Shown piece after piece: positions 27,579 to 36,851 of a stretch of 64,000 nucleotides of DNA (position 1 is its first letter; each line of letters begins with the position of its first letter). The DNA is from Azospirillum ramasamyi (GTDB taxonomy: Bacteria; Pseudomonadota; Alphaproteobacteria; Azospirillales; Azospirillaceae), in the NCBI RefSeq assembly GCF_003233655.1, contig NZ_CP029829.1, positions 2,242,978 through 2,306,977 on the forward strand. The letters are read 5' to 3'. Below the pieces are notes generated by a model. The model made no database searches, was not told the DNA's origin, and saw nothing but the letters and a program-made list of their open reading frames with translations. A program made the translations under genes and the position numbers.

Positions 27579-28020
27579 CGCTCTCTTCCTATTAAACACA
27601 GGCGTGGCCGTCGGGCGCCATTCTCGAGCTCTCTCTACGGCCATGCTTATGTTTGGTGAGCGGCGCCGGGTGGTGCTGTGACCATTTCGGGGTAATGAAC
27701 TCACCCGTTCGTTGAGGATTACCCTATTCGCGCAGAAAGGAGCCGTGAAGACGACGGGGGAATGGATATCAGGAGTTTACCGTATCGAAGCAGGCGATTA
27801 TCCCACTTTAAAAATATGGTTACTGAATTGTTTGGTAAGACCATTTGAAATGTTTCCGCCCGGCAATAAATAATTAAAACTTTCTGAATGAAATTTCACC
27901 GAGATTTGGTTAGGACATTGCTTTCTCCCTGAAGCATCCCACCTAGGGGGCAGAGATCGGCTCCTTGCGCGGGGATATCGAAGCCACGCGAAGATAAGGC
28001 CGGCACGTGAAAGAGTAGAG
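27579..28020. other. AT-rich non-coding stretch
   Basis: About 440 bases without a supported gene. From about 27780 to 27920 base composition shifts sharply to AT (for example aataaataattaaaactttc near 27865), unlike the rest of the window. A hairpin with arms gggtaat/attaccc and inner ctca/tgag lies at about 27690-27724. It may hold promoters for the lipoprotein gene and for the small gene at 28021, or be a remnant of acquired DNA. Confidence 0.5.
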
Positions 28021-28284
28021 ATGACGTTCAACGACAGACGCCACAACGGCGGTTGCCTACCCGACAGGGATCAATCCTCCCCCCATTCCAGTCCGATGGG
28101 CCGGATCATCGAGATGGCGTTCAGCGGCCTTTGGGTGATCAAGCGGCAGGGTGTGCTGACGGAGGCCGGAGGCCGACTCTACTGGCCCAACCGCGAGTCT
28201 CTTGTGCGGGCGGCCGCTCAGGCCGGCATTCCGCTGTCCGACGTCGTGGTCCATACCGGACGCCTCGACGCCGGCTCCCGATAG
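28021..28284 (+). CDS. Small hypothetical protein
   Basis: An 87-residue protein with no recognised family. The N-terminal 25 residues are polar. The rest, from MGRIIEMAFSGLWVIKRQGV to the end, looks like a compact alpha/beta unit with Trp, Tyr and a helical VRAAAQAGIPLSDVVV. It has GTAGAG just before ATG 28021. It lies directly after the AT-rich stretch and may be part of a small accessory region. It could also start at the internal Met codon (residue 26). Confidence 0.5.
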   Translation: MTFNDRRHNGGCLPDRDQSSPHSSPMGRIIEMAFSGLWVIKRQGVLTEAGGRLYWPNRESLVRAAAQAGIPLSDVVVHTGRLDAGSR

Positions 28285-28423
28285 GGGGACGCGCTCCACC
28301 CCTTCCGGGGGATGGAACCGCGACGAAGAGACAGTTGCATGGGCAGGGGGCTTCTCCCAATATCCGGGGTACGGACGAACGTTCCAGCATGGACCGTCCG
28401 CAATCTCCGTTTCATTGGGGCCC

Positions 28424-28627
28424 ATGGAAGACATCGACCGCCAAAGAACGCTGGATTATTTCGAACGGCTGGGGAAAGAGCGCGTGCGCCTTTACACCGC
28501 CATCAATTGTGAGCGTTTTCTCGGCGACTGGCAGGTCCGCGAGTTGGCGGACGAATGGCTCGATGCCAAGAATGCGGAAGACACGCCGCGGCCGCTGTGG
28601 CGGCGGCTGCTCTCCGACCGCCGCTGA
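28424..28627 (+). CDS. Small hypothetical protein
   Basis: A 67-residue charged helical protein beginning MEDIDRQRTLDYFERLGKER. Two tryptophans (DWQVRELADEWL) and a basic end (LWRRLLSDRR) suggest a small folded domain. A GGGG run lies four bases before the ATG. The longer in-frame upstream extension to 28202 overlaps the preceding gene and looks non-coding. No family is recognised. Confidence 0.5.
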   Translation: MEDIDRQRTLDYFERLGKERVRLYTAINCERFLGDWQVRELADEWLDAKNAEDTPRPLWRRLLSDRR

Positions 28628-28733
28628 CGCTTCCCCGCCCTATCCCCGTTCCGGAAACAGCCCGCGCAGCCCATCGCGCGACGCGGCGCAGACGCCGCCT
28701 GTCGCGGTGTTGCGGTCGGGGCCGACCCTGCAC

Positions 28734-28960
28734 TCATCGACCTTGCAGTGCCGCATCAGCTTCCGAGCGGTCAGGCTGGCACCCTGGTTGCGCGGACGCG
28801 TCCCGGATCAATACCGCGCCATGCAGGCCGATGGCGTGGTGGGCTTCCACATCCTCGTCGGCGATGGCCGCCGCTTCCGCCTCGGCGGCGGCGTCGGCGC
28901 GCTCACGGTTCCTCCGCCCTCCGCCCGGATGATGCGATAGGCCGTCCCGTCGATCCGCAT
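28734..28960 (-). pseudogene. Possible small gene interrupted by a frameshift
   Basis: On the minus strand an ATG at 28960 with GGAGG nine bases upstream opens MRIDGTAYRIIRAEGGG. This frame turns into Arg/Pro-rich, shadow-like sequence. After a shift near 28900 the neighbouring frame continues with good codon usage (ADAAAEAEAAAIADEDVEAH) to a stop at 28734. Together they would give about 72 residues. Either a frameshifted gene or a chance pair of frames. The rest of 28628-29116 shows no other supported gene. Confidence 0.3.
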
Positions 28961-29116
28961 AACACCATCCTCCAGATAGCCGCCGCGACACCTGACAAAG
29001 CGGGATGACTTTATCGGCACCCCACAATAGGCGGTGGCCGCTGCGGCTTCAACACGGGTAGCGTTCGGCGGAACCGTCACCCGCCGGGCGGTGTTACCGT
29101 TTCCGGCCAAGCATGA

Positions 29117-30778
29117 ATGGCCGCACCCCACATGGTTTCCGACACGATGCCGTTGCGCGCGCTGCGTTCCCACTCCTCCCCGCTCTACCGGCTGCCCGGT
29201 TCCGCGCTTGTCCTGATCGCCTGCACGGCGGCGGTCCTGCTGACGGTCGGGCTGTCGGCCGTCTTCGCCTGGCGCGACCGCAACGAGGCGGTGCAGCAGG
29301 CGACCGGGGTCGCCGGCAACATCGGGCTGCTGGCGGCGGAGCATGCCGCCCGGCTGTTCGAGACCGGCGACCTGCTGCTGACCCAGACGGCGACCCTGGC
29401 CGGCCCGGCCGATGCGCCGCTGCCCGACGACCAGGAAACGCGCGAGCGCATGGCCCTGCTGGCGGCCAGCGCCCCCCACATGGTGGGGTTGGAGATCCGC
29501 GACGCGTCCGGCGCCCTGCGCCTGTCGAGCCTGCCGGATACGGCCGCCGCGACCACGCCGGCCTTGTGGCCCGACGGCTTGGCCATCGGCGACAGCCGGA
29601 TGGACGGCCGGGCGGTGGTCACTCTGGCGCAGCCGCTCCCCGGCAATCCGCCGCGCGGCTGGGCGGTCGCCGGGCTGGACGCCCGCGCCTTCCGCGACGT
29701 CTACCGCGCCCTGGACGTCGGCTACGGCCACAGCATCTCCATCCTGAAGCCTGACGGCACGCCGCTCCTGCGCGAGCCGGAGGGCGGCGGCACCATGGGC
29801 GGGCAGAAGGGCGACGACGACACCGCGAGCCATGCCGACGACATCACCGTGACGCGCCCGATCGGCGACACCGGCCTGTCGGCCGTGGTGACCATCGCCA
29901 CCGGCAGCGTTCTGCATCGCTGGAGCGAGCGGCTGTGGATCTACGCCGCCTTCGCCGCGGCGGCCTGCGCCACCGTGGCGGTGATCGGCGCCCTCGCCAT
30001 CCAGCGCGCCCGGCGCGAGCGCGAGGCGGAGGACGCCCTTCAGCACGCCTACGACACGCTGGAGGAGCATGTCCACCAGCGCACCGCCCAGCTGGAGCGC
30101 GCCAATGCCCAGCTGGAAGCCGCGGTGACCGACAAGGAGGTGCTGCTGAAGGAGGTCCAGCACCGGGTGAAGAACAACCTTCAGGTCATCTGCAGCCTGC
30201 TGCGCCTGCAGGCGGCCCGCATCGACGAGAATGCCCGCCGCGGCTTCGACGAGAGCCTGCGCCGCATCCAGACCATGAGCCTGCTGCACGAGCTGCTCCA
30301 CCGCTCCGCCGAGCCGGCCCACATCAACTTCGCCGACGCGCTGCGCCAGATGTGCGACGGTCTGGTCCGTTCCGACAACCCGACCGCCGCCCGGCTGGAG
30401 CTGGAAACCGAGGACTGGATCGTCGATGCCGACCGCGCCACGCCGCTGGCCATCGCCACCAGCGAACTGGTTTCCAATGCCCTGCTGCATGCCTTCCCGC
30501 ACGGCCATCCCGGCACCGTGCGCGTGATGCTGAAACGGGAAGAGAACGGGATGCGGCTGATCGTGCGCGACAACGGCGTCGGCCTTCCCGCCGGCATGCC
30601 GAGCCAGCACAAGCGCCCCAGCCGCGGCGGGTCCAGCAGCGGGCTGGGCCTGAACCTGGTGCAGGCCCTGTCGCATCAGGCCGGCGCAACGCTGAAGATC
30701 GAACGCGACGGCGGCACCATCTTCACCCTGACCATCCCCAATCTGCCGGTCCGCCAGCAGGCCAGGAACGCCGCGTAA
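29117..30778 (+). CDS. Sensor histidine kinase, HisKA_2 type
   Basis: The 553-residue membrane kinase has helix 1 at about 29-51, an extracytoplasmic Cache-like sensing region (about 55-270), helix 2 at about 274-295, and a coiled coil (300-340). The HisKA_2 phosphoacceptor motif is EVQHRVKNNLQ with His349, and a HATPase domain contains TSELVSNALLHAF, DNGVGLP and SGLGLNLV. HisKA_2 kinases are frequent in alphaproteobacteria and often act in general stress or light signalling. No response regulator is adjacent, so its partner is unknown. It is transcribed alone and ends at a strong hairpin shared with the convergent dps gene. Confidence 0.92.
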   Translation: MAAPHMVSDTMPLRALRSHSSPLYRLPGSALVLIACTAAVLLTVGLSAVFAWRDRNEAVQQATGVAGNIGLLAAEHAARLFETGDLLLTQTATLAGPADAPLPDDQETRERMALLAASAPHMVGLEIRDASGALRLSSLPDTAAATTPALWPDGLAIGDSRMDGRAVVTLAQPLPGNPPRGWAVAGLDARAFRDVYRALDVGYGHSISILKPDGTPLLREPEGGGTMGGQKGDDDTASHADDITVTRPIGDTGLSAVVTIATGSVLHRWSERLWIYAAFAAAACATVAVIGALAIQRARREREAEDALQHAYDTLEEHVHQRTAQLERANAQLEAAVTDKEVLLKEVQHRVKNNLQVICSLLRLQAARIDENARRGFDESLRRIQTMSLLHELLHRSAEPAHINFADALRQMCDGLVRSDNPTAARLELETEDWIVDADRATPLAIATSELVSNALLHAFPHGHPGTVRVMLKREENGMRLIVRDNGVGLPAGMPSQHKRPSRGGSSSGLGLNLVQALSHQAGATLKIERDGGTIFTLTIPNLPVRQQARNAA

Positions 30779-30803
30779 GGCAGGAAACGGCCCGAGCGCA
30801 AAC

Positions 30804-30844
30804 GGAAAGGGCCTCCCCGTCCATCTGACGGGGAGGCCCTTTCC
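30804..30844. terminator. Shared hairpin between the kinase and dps
   Basis: Arms of 18 bases, 30804-30821 and 30827-30844, are perfectly complementary around the loop CATCT (ggaaagggcctccccgtc and its complement). The hairpin lies between two convergent genes. No long T-tract follows on either strand, so strength is judged from the stem. Confidence 0.7.
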
Positions 30845-30869
30845 GCAACGGCGTTTCGGACAGCCGGTG

Positions 30870-31337
30870 CTACTCCAGCATGCTGCGCAGCATCCAGGCG
30901 GTCTTGTCGTGGATCTGCAGGCGCTGGGTCAGCAGATCGGCGGTCGGCTCGTCGCTGCCCTTCTCGGCCAGCGGGAAGACGCTGCGGATGGTGCGGGCGG
31001 CGGCCTCGTGGCCCTCGACCAGCTGGCGGATCATGTCCTGCGCCTTCGGAACGCCGACCTCCTCCTTGATCGAGGCCAGTTCCGCGATCTGCGAGACGCT
31101 GCCCGGCGCCGGATAGCCCAGGGCGCGGATGCGCTCCGCGATTTCGTCCAGCGCGTTCCACAGCTCCGTGTACTGGGTCATGAACATGGTGTGGAGCGTG
31201 TTGAACATCGGCCCGGTAACGTTCCAGTGGAACGAATGGGTCTTGATATAAAGCGCGAAGGTATCCGCCAGAACCTTGTGCAGCCCTTCGGCGATGGATT
31301 TGCGGTCTGCGTCCGAGATCCCGATGTCGATCTTCAT
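30870..31337 (-). CDS. dps: Dps-family ferritin-like DNA-protection protein
   Basis: Dps dodecamers oxidise and store iron and shield DNA during starvation and oxidative stress. The 155-residue protein has the inter-subunit ferroxidase residues His37 (in [10 protein letters not shown]), His49, Asp64 and Glu68 (in ALDEIAERI). The position four residues after His49, often acidic, is Met53 here. ATG 31337 is chosen over an in-frame upstream start because GAGGG lies upstream and the family N-terminus begins there. The upstream gap (31338-31574) holds no gene; I see no certain OxyR or Fur box in it. Confidence 0.94.
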   Translation of the reverse strand: MKIDIGISDADRKSIAEGLHKVLADTFALYIKTHSFHWNVTGPMFNTLHTMFMTQYTELWNALDEIAERIRALGYPAPGSVSQIAELASIKEEVGVPKAQDMIRQLVEGHEAAARTIRSVFPLAEKGSDEPTADLLTQRLQIHDKTAWMLRSMLE

Positions 31338-31574
31338 GTTCTTGATCCCTCTTGTTGGGTTCTGCCTCATACCCCGGCATCGGCACGGCCGTCATAGGCC
31401 TCCGCTCCGCCGTCCAGGCACATCAGCTTGGGCGCGGGACAAGGGTTTCAAGCCTGATGCGGCTAAACTTCGCAGTCAAACTTCGAGGCAGAAGTCCGGG
31501 GCCGGATTTCGGGATCAAGCGTCGCGGACGGCAGGCCGGACCAACGCCAAGGGAAGCGGCGCGACCGGGACGCC

Positions 31575-33293
31575 TCATCCCGCCCGCAGCCGCCCGATGA
31601 AGTTCTTGACCTCGCGGCTCAGCGTCACCGCCTGCCCGTCGAGCAGCTCCGCCGCGCGCAGCACCTCGCCGGCGGCGGTGCCGGTTTCGCCGGCGCTGGT
31701 GGAGACGGTCGCGATGGTGCGGGACACCTCGGCGGTGCCGGCGGCGGCCTCCTGGACGTTGCGGGTGATTTCCCCGGTGGCGGCGGCCTGCTGCTCCATG
31801 GCCCCGGCGATGGAGCCGACGATCTCGTCGATGCCGACCACCGTCTCGCCCACCCCCCGGATGGCGGTGACGGCGGCGCCGGTCACCTGCTGCATGGCGG
31901 CGATCTGGGTGCCGATGTCCTCGGTGGCCTTCGCCGTCTGGTTGGCGAGGTTCTTCACCTCGCTCGCCACCACGGCGAAACCCTTGCCGGCCTCCCCCGC
32001 CCGCGCCGCCTCGATGGTGGCGTTCAGCGCCAGAAGATTGGTCTGCGCCGCGATGGAGTTGATCAGGCCGACGATCTCGCCGATGCGGTGGGCGGCGTCG
32101 GACAGGCCGACGACATGGCCGTTGGTTTCCTCCACCGCCCGCACGGCGCCGCGCACCATGTCGAAGGAGCGGCGGACCTGGGCGCCGATCTCGGCGATGG
32201 AGGCCGACATCTCCTCCGTCGCCGCGGCGGCGGTCTGGACGCTGGATCCCGCCTGGGCGCTGGCGGCGGCGACGGTGGCGGCCTGCCGGTTGGCGCTGTC
32301 GGCGCGCTCCAGCATGCCGGCGGCGTTGCTGCGCACCTGATGGGCGCCGGCCCCCACCTGCTGGACCACCTCCGCCACGCGGGCCTCGAACAGCTCAGCC
32401 AGCTCATGGATGGCGCGGTGCTTCTCCGCCTCGGCCTCCGCCTTCTGGCGCTGCTGGTCGGCGGTCAGCCGCTCCACCTCGCGGGCGTTGGTCTGGAACA
32501 CCTCCAGCGCGCGGGCCATGGCGCCGATCTCGTTGCGCATCCAGCCGCCCTCGACCACGCCCTCCAGCTTCCCGGCGGCGAGGTCCGTGGTGGTGCGCGA
32601 GAGTTGCTGCAACGGCCTCGTGATGGAACGGGCGAGCACCATCCCGGCCGCCATCATCGCCAGCAGCAGCCCGGCCATCACCAGCGCGAAGTGGCGCCGC
32701 GCCGCGGCGGTGGCATCGCGGGTCTCCTGGGTGGCGGCGGCGGTGGACCGGCCGATGGCGGCCTGCGTCTCCACCACCTTGGCGGTCAGGGCGGCGAACT
32801 GGACGTCGGTGTGGGCCATCATCGGGATGCCGATCAGGCGGTCGATGGCCGCCATCTGGTTCATCTCGTCCACCGCCTTGGCATAGGCGCCGAGCCGGGC
32901 CGACACCTCGTCCAGCATCGCGCGCTCCGCCTCGGCCAGCGGCATGGCGCGCAGCTCCGCGATCGCGGTGCGCGCCTTGGCCAGGTTGGCGGCGATGGCG
33001 TCGCGCATCGACTGGAGCTTCGCCTCCTCGATGCCCGAGCCGGACAGCGCCAGATGGCGCGACACGTCGCTGTGGATGACATAGGCGATGGCGACCAGCC
33101 GGTCGATGCGGCCCAGCCGTTCCGCCGCCTCGCTGTGGATGCCGTCCACGGCACCGAGCGCCTGCTCCGACTCGCGGTCGGCAAGAACCAGAGCCGCCAC
33201 CGTCAGGACGATCCCCATCAGGGGCGCCGCGAACACCCGGCCCGCCACCGACAGGCCCGACAGACGCGCAAAGACACCGCCGCTCATCCCCAT
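31575..33293 (-). CDS. Methyl-accepting chemotaxis protein
   Basis: This 572-residue chemoreceptor has transmembrane helices at about 18-38 and 203-224 flanking a helical periplasmic domain of about 165 residues (four-helix-bundle type). A HAMP domain follows (about 222-275, [13 protein letters not shown]), then a signalling domain whose hairpin tip region reads [16 protein letters not shown] followed by [16 protein letters not shown]. It would signal to CheA through CheW. No C-terminal CheR-docking pentapeptide is seen. A gene for a secreted Cache-domain protein lies 60 bases upstream on the same strand, so the two probably form an operon. Confidence 0.95.
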   Translation of the reverse strand: MGMSGGVFARLSGLSVAGRVFAAPLMGIVLTVAALVLADRESEQALGAVDGIHSEAAERLGRIDRLVAIAYVIHSDVSRHLALSGSGIEEAKLQSMRDAIAANLAKARTAIAELRAMPLAEAERAMLDEVSARLGAYAKAVDEMNQMAAIDRLIGIPMMAHTDVQFAALTAKVVETQAAIGRSTAAATQETRDATAAARRHFALVMAGLLLAMMAAGMVLARSITRPLQQLSRTTTDLAAGKLEGVVEGGWMRNEIGAMARALEVFQTNAREVERLTADQQRQKAEAEAEKHRAIHELAELFEARVAEVVQQVGAGAHQVRSNAAGMLERADSANRQAATVAAASAQAGSSVQTAAAATEEMSASIAEIGAQVRRSFDMVRGAVRAVEETNGHVVGLSDAAHRIGEIVGLINSIAAQTNLLALNATIEAARAGEAGKGFAVVASEVKNLANQTAKATEDIGTQIAAMQQVTGAAVTAIRGVGETVVGIDEIVGSIAGAMEQQAAATGEITRNVQEAAAGTAEVSRTIATVSTSAGETGTAAGEVLRAAELLDGQAVTLSREVKNFIGRLRAG

Positions 33294-33352
33294 TCCCCCA
33301 TCAGCGTCGCCGAACGGTCACCGCGTCACGCGGCGGCCATCACCCGCGGCCG

Positions 33353-33835
33353 TCACTTGTAGATACCGACATAGGCGACCAGTTCCTGGCCGGGCACGCG
33401 CTTCACATAGGTGATCTTCGGCTCGATCCTGTTGCTGGCGGGGTTCAGCCAACGGTACTCGACCCAGCCCTCGCCCTTTTCCTTGGCGACGGCAAGCACG
33501 TCCTGGACGATGAAGCGGCCATCCGGGTCCTTGACGTTGATGACGCTCTGCCCGACGCCGGCCGGACGCGGCGGATAGACCTTCCACACACCGGCGAAGT
33601 CGATGACGTTGACGTAGATCTCGCCGTGCTTGAACGGACCGTCGGCGTTGAAGGCCTTGCTGGCCTCCTCCAGGCCCTGGGCGGCGATCAGGTCCGCCGC
33701 CTTCAGGGTGATGGCCTTCGCATCCTCCTGCGTCGGCTGGGCCGCCTGTGCGGCGGCAGGCGTGGACAGCGGGGCGGAAACGGCGGTTCCGGCGACGATG
33801 AGGCCGGCCACCAGCAAACGAAACCACAGGCGCAT
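33353..33835 (-). CDS. Secreted single-Cache-domain protein
   Basis: The 160-residue protein has a signal peptide (hydrophobic 5-22, cleavage near AAAQA at about 27-31). One Cache-type sensor domain follows, recognisable by GPFKHGEIYVNVID, VNVKDPDGRFIVQD-like segments and GEGWVEYRWLNP, ending LVAYVGIYK. ATG 33835 is chosen over a TTG at 33850 because GGGGA lies upstream. It precedes a chemoreceptor gene by 60 bases. A soluble periplasmic Cache protein could bind a small ligand such as a carboxylate and present it to the receptor; this is inference. Confidence 0.85.
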   Translation of the reverse strand: MRLWFRLLVAGLIVAGTAVSAPLSTPAAAQAAQPTQEDAKAITLKAADLIAAQGLEEASKAFNADGPFKHGEIYVNVIDFAGVWKVYPPRPAGVGQSVINVKDPDGRFIVQDVLAVAKEKGEGWVEYRWLNPASNRIEPKITYVKRVPGQELVAYVGIYK

Positions 33836-34466
33836 ATGCGTTTTCCCCAAGGACTTGAGGCCTGCCGGCGGACGCCGGACAGCCCGTCGATTGTTGTCAG
33901 GCCGTCGTCGCGTTTGCGCGCGGCCATTTTCGGGTCAAGCTACTAGCAGAAGGTTTCATGCATTTGTCCGCTCCATTTCGTCGCGGTCACGCTGCGTTGC
34001 AGCATAGCAATATTGTGGAAATCCACTTACGGATACAGCTTTAGAGCGTATTTCTTTTGTTCATGAACGCTTTAACCGGGCGCGGCGGCAATTGATGCCG
34101 GGGCTGGCATGGCCGCCACCGACCGATGCGACCCATCGACGCATCGAACGCCGCCCGCTCTGATGTACCCGATCCGGCGCAAAGAGCGGCTGCGTGACGG
34201 TCCGTCGCCCTATTTTTCCATCGACAGCCGCGCCGTTCGGGTGGAGCATCGAAAGTCCGATGCGGGCGTTCCGCCGGCTCCGGACCCGATGCGCCATCCC
34301 CGCACCCGTCCGCCGCCCGTCGCCCCACCCGGATATGCCTGTCTAGAGCCACACGCGAACGGGCCGCCACGGCGGCCGGCACCAGCGCCCCATCCCCGGC
34401 GCGGCCCGGCAGCCCGGCCCCTCCTAGAACGGCCGGAATGGCCCGAAGCTTCCACGGGAGGTGTGA
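33836..34466. other. Gene-free 631-base gap
   Basis: No coding frame is convincing. The part from about 33930 to 34070 is comparatively AT-rich and contains an imperfect inverted repeat, ttagagcgt/acgctttaa, at about 34041-34075. The part after 34100 is GC-rich, with many short frames that show no coding character. It probably contains promoters for the divergent Cache/chemoreceptor operon and for the EF-G-like gene. Confidence 0.5.
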
Positions 34467-36506
34467 ATGCCGCATACGCAAATCCGGACGGCGCGCTGCG
34501 CGGCGCTGGTCGGCCCCTATCTCGCCGGCAAGACGACGCTGCTGGAAAGCCTGCTGTTCGCGGCAGGGGCCGTCACCCGCAAGGGCAGCGTGCGCGACGG
34601 CAACGCCGTGGGCGACAGTTCGCCGGAGGCGAAGGCCCGGTCGATGAGCACCGAGCTGAACGTCGCCTCCTTCGACTATCTGGGCGAACGCTGGTCGATC
34701 CTTGACTGCCCCGGCTCGGTGGAGTTGGCGGGCGAGGCGCAGGCGGCGCTGATGGCCGCCGACATCGCCATCGTGGTGGCGGAGGCGGCGCCGGAGAAGG
34801 CGGTGCTGCTGGCCCCGCTGTTCAAGGTGCTGGACGACCACCGCATCCCGCATCTGCTGTTCATCAACAAGATCGACACGCTGGGCGATTTGCGGGTGCG
34901 CGACGTCGTCGCCGCCTATCAGGAGGTCTCGGCCCGCAAGCTGGTCCTGCGCGAGGTGCCCTTGCGCGAGAACGGCCAGATCACCGGGCTGGTCGATCTG
35001 GTCAGCGAACGCGCCTGGCGCTTCAACCCGCACAAGCCGTCCGATCTGGTGGCCCTGCCCGACAGCGTGCGTGAGTGGGAGGAGGAGGCGCGGCAGGCGA
35101 TGCTGGAATCGGCCGCCGACTTCGACGACGCCCTGCTGGAAAAGCTGCTGGAGGACATGGCCCCCGACAGCGCGGATCTGTACGAGACTCTGGCGCATGA
35201 GCTGGCCGACGACCTGATCGTGCCCGTCTTCTTCGGATCGGCGGAGAACGACAACGGCATCCGCCGCCTGCTGAAGGCCCTGCGCCATGACGGGCCGGAG
35301 GTCGGCGTCACCGCCGGGCGCATCGATATTCCGTCGGATACGGCGGTGGCGGCCCAGGTGGTCAGGACGATGATGGGCTCCCATGCCGGCAAGCTCAGCC
35401 TCGCCCGCATCTGGCGCGGCACCGTCACCGACGGCATGACGCTGGGCGGGGAGCGGGTGTCCGGCATCTTCCATCTGTTCGGCCGCGACCAGACCAAGGT
35501 GCCCCAGGCGACGGCGGGCGACCTCGTGGCGCTCGGCCGGCTGGAAAAGGCGGCGACCGGCGACCGGCTGACCGAGAAGGCCAATCTCGGCCCGCCCGCC
35601 GACTGGCCGGCCGCCGCCCCGCCGGTGCATGGGCTGGCCCTGCGCGCCGAGAACCGCAACGACGAGGTGAAGCTGTCCGCCGCCCTGCAGAAGCTGCGGG
35701 AGGAGGATCCGTCCCTGACTCTCGACCAGTCGCCCGAAACCGGGGAGCTGGTGCTGTGGGGCCAGGGCGACGTGCATCTGAAGCTGGCGATGGACCGGCT
35801 GCGCAGCCGCTTCAACGTCGCGGTGAAGGGCCAGCCGCCGCAGGTTCCCTACAAGGAGTCGATCCGCAAGAGCACCAGCCACCACGCCCGCTTCAAGCGC
35901 CAGACCGGTGGCCACGGCCAGTTCGCCGACATTCATGTGGAGATTCGGCCGCTGCCGCGCGGATCGGGCATCCAGTTCGAGGATGCGGTGGTCGGCGGCG
36001 CCGTGCCGCGCCAGTACATCCCGGCGGTGGAGGCCGGCATGCGCGAGGCGGCGGTGCGCGGACCGCTCGGTTTCCCGGTGGTCGACTTCGCCGTGAAGCT
36101 GACCGGCGGCCAATTCCACGCCGTCGACAGTTCCGACATGGCCTTCAAGACGGTGGCGCGGCAGGCGATGACCGAAGCCCTGCCGGCCTGCGAACCGGTG
36201 CTGCTGGAACCGATCCTGACCGTCACCATCGCGGTGCCCAGCGCCTTCACGCCCAAGGTGCAGCGGCTGGTCAGCGGCCGGCGCGGCCAGTTGCTGGGCT
36301 TCGACGCAAGGCCGGGCTGGCCCGGCTGGGACGAGGTGAAGGCGTGCATACCGCAAGCCGACATGCAGGACCTGATCGTGGAACTGCGGTCCCTGACCTT
36401 CGGCGTCGGCAGCTACAGCGCCGAGTTCGAACGCCTGCAGGAGGTGGTCGGCAAGGCCGCCGACCGTGCGGTGGAAATCCGCAAGGACATGCTGGCGGCG
36501 CTGTAG
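34467..36506 (+). CDS. Elongation factor G-like GTPase
   Basis: The 679-residue protein has the EF-G domain order: G domain with P-loop GPYLAGKT (16-23), switch II motif DCPGS (80-84) and NKID (134-137); domain II; domains III-V ending in an SxTFGVGSY-like segment. It is about 20 residues shorter than the main EF-G. The P-loop lacks the usual AHxDAGKT form, and the switch II histidine after DxPG is replaced by Ser84. This fits the FusA2/EF-G-like paralogue group of unclear function, so it should not be taken as the housekeeping translocase. It is transcribed alone, followed by a long hairpin. Confidence 0.88.
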   Translation: MPHTQIRTARCAALVGPYLAGKTTLLESLLFAAGAVTRKGSVRDGNAVGDSSPEAKARSMSTELNVASFDYLGERWSILDCPGSVELAGEAQAALMAADIAIVVAEAAPEKAVLLAPLFKVLDDHRIPHLLFINKIDTLGDLRVRDVVAAYQEVSARKLVLREVPLRENGQITGLVDLVSERAWRFNPHKPSDLVALPDSVREWEEEARQAMLESAADFDDALLEKLLEDMAPDSADLYETLAHELADDLIVPVFFGSAENDNGIRRLLKALRHDGPEVGVTAGRIDIPSDTAVAAQVVRTMMGSHAGKLSLARIWRGTVTDGMTLGGERVSGIFHLFGRDQTKVPQATAGDLVALGRLEKAATGDRLTEKANLGPPADWPAAAPPVHGLALRAENRNDEVKLSAALQKLREEDPSLTLDQSPETGELVLWGQGDVHLKLAMDRLRSRFNVAVKGQPPQVPYKESIRKSTSHHARFKRQTGGHGQFADIHVEIRPLPRGSGIQFEDAVVGGAVPRQYIPAVEAGMREAAVRGPLGFPVVDFAVKLTGGQFHAVDSSDMAFKTVARQAMTEALPACEPVLLEPILTVTIAVPSAFTPKVQRLVSGRRGQLLGFDARPGWPGWDEVKACIPQADMQDLIVELRSLTFGVGSYSAEFERLQEVVGKAADRAVEIRKDMLAAL

Positions 36507-36514
36507 CCCGCCCC

Positions 36515-36569
36515 CGACACGTCACTGCCCCGCCCGGCCCGGCCCGGCCCGGCGGGCAGTGACGTGTCG
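36515..36569. terminator. Long hairpin after the EF-G-like gene
   Basis: The 16-base arms cgacacgtcactgccc (36515-36530) and gggcagtgacgtgtcg (36554-36569) are exact complements. The loop (36531-36553) is a tandem run of the 5-base unit ggccc. It begins nine bases after the stop. There is no T-tract, so it may stabilise the transcript end as much as terminate it. Confidence 0.6.
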
Positions 36570-36667
36570 CGACTGTTATTCCCTATTGGATATTCCGCTG
36601 AACGCGCCACTCTTTTCCGGCTGCGGCCTGCAGCACACTCCATCCAGCGACTGCAGGATCGACTCCG

Positions 36668-36811
36668 ATGAAACTCAGCGCGCGCAGTCAACTGAAGGGC
36701 ACCGTCATCACCTCCACCGTCACCAGCGAGACGGTCGATGAACTTGGTCTGGTCAGCGGCCACAGCGTTACGGCGATCATCGAGGCGTCGGACGTGCTGG
36801 TCGGGAAGTAA
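36668..36811 (+). CDS. Molbindin (Mop/TOBE) protein, internally shortened
   Basis: The 47-residue product begins MKLSARSQLKGTV and ends SVTAIIEASDVLVGK, both classical ends of the molybdate-binding Mop family, with ETVDELGL between. Family members are normally 68-70 residues. Here about 22 residues that follow GTV (usually a beta-strand and turn carrying a conserved VxIDIG-type stretch) are missing, while the frame is intact. AGGA lies 8-11 bases upstream and a terminator hairpin follows, so it looks expressed. Mop proteins store or buffer molybdate as oligomers; whether this form still binds it is unclear. Confidence 0.75.
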   Translation: MKLSARSQLKGTVITSTVTSETVDELGLVSGHSVTAIIEASDVLVGK

Positions 36812-36851
36812 ACCGGCAACCCCGAATGCAACCCTTCAAGATCCAAACGGA

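Noticed and set aside
28808..30676. A long minus-strand frame opposite the sensor kinase
   Set aside because: Antisense to the kinase; only its last 50 codons, outside the kinase gene, could be real, and they are covered by the low-confidence pseudogene entry.
34041..36356. A 771-codon minus-strand open frame opposite the EF-G-like gene
   Set aside because: Antisense shadow; composition is His/Arg/Gly/Gln-rich without any family motif.
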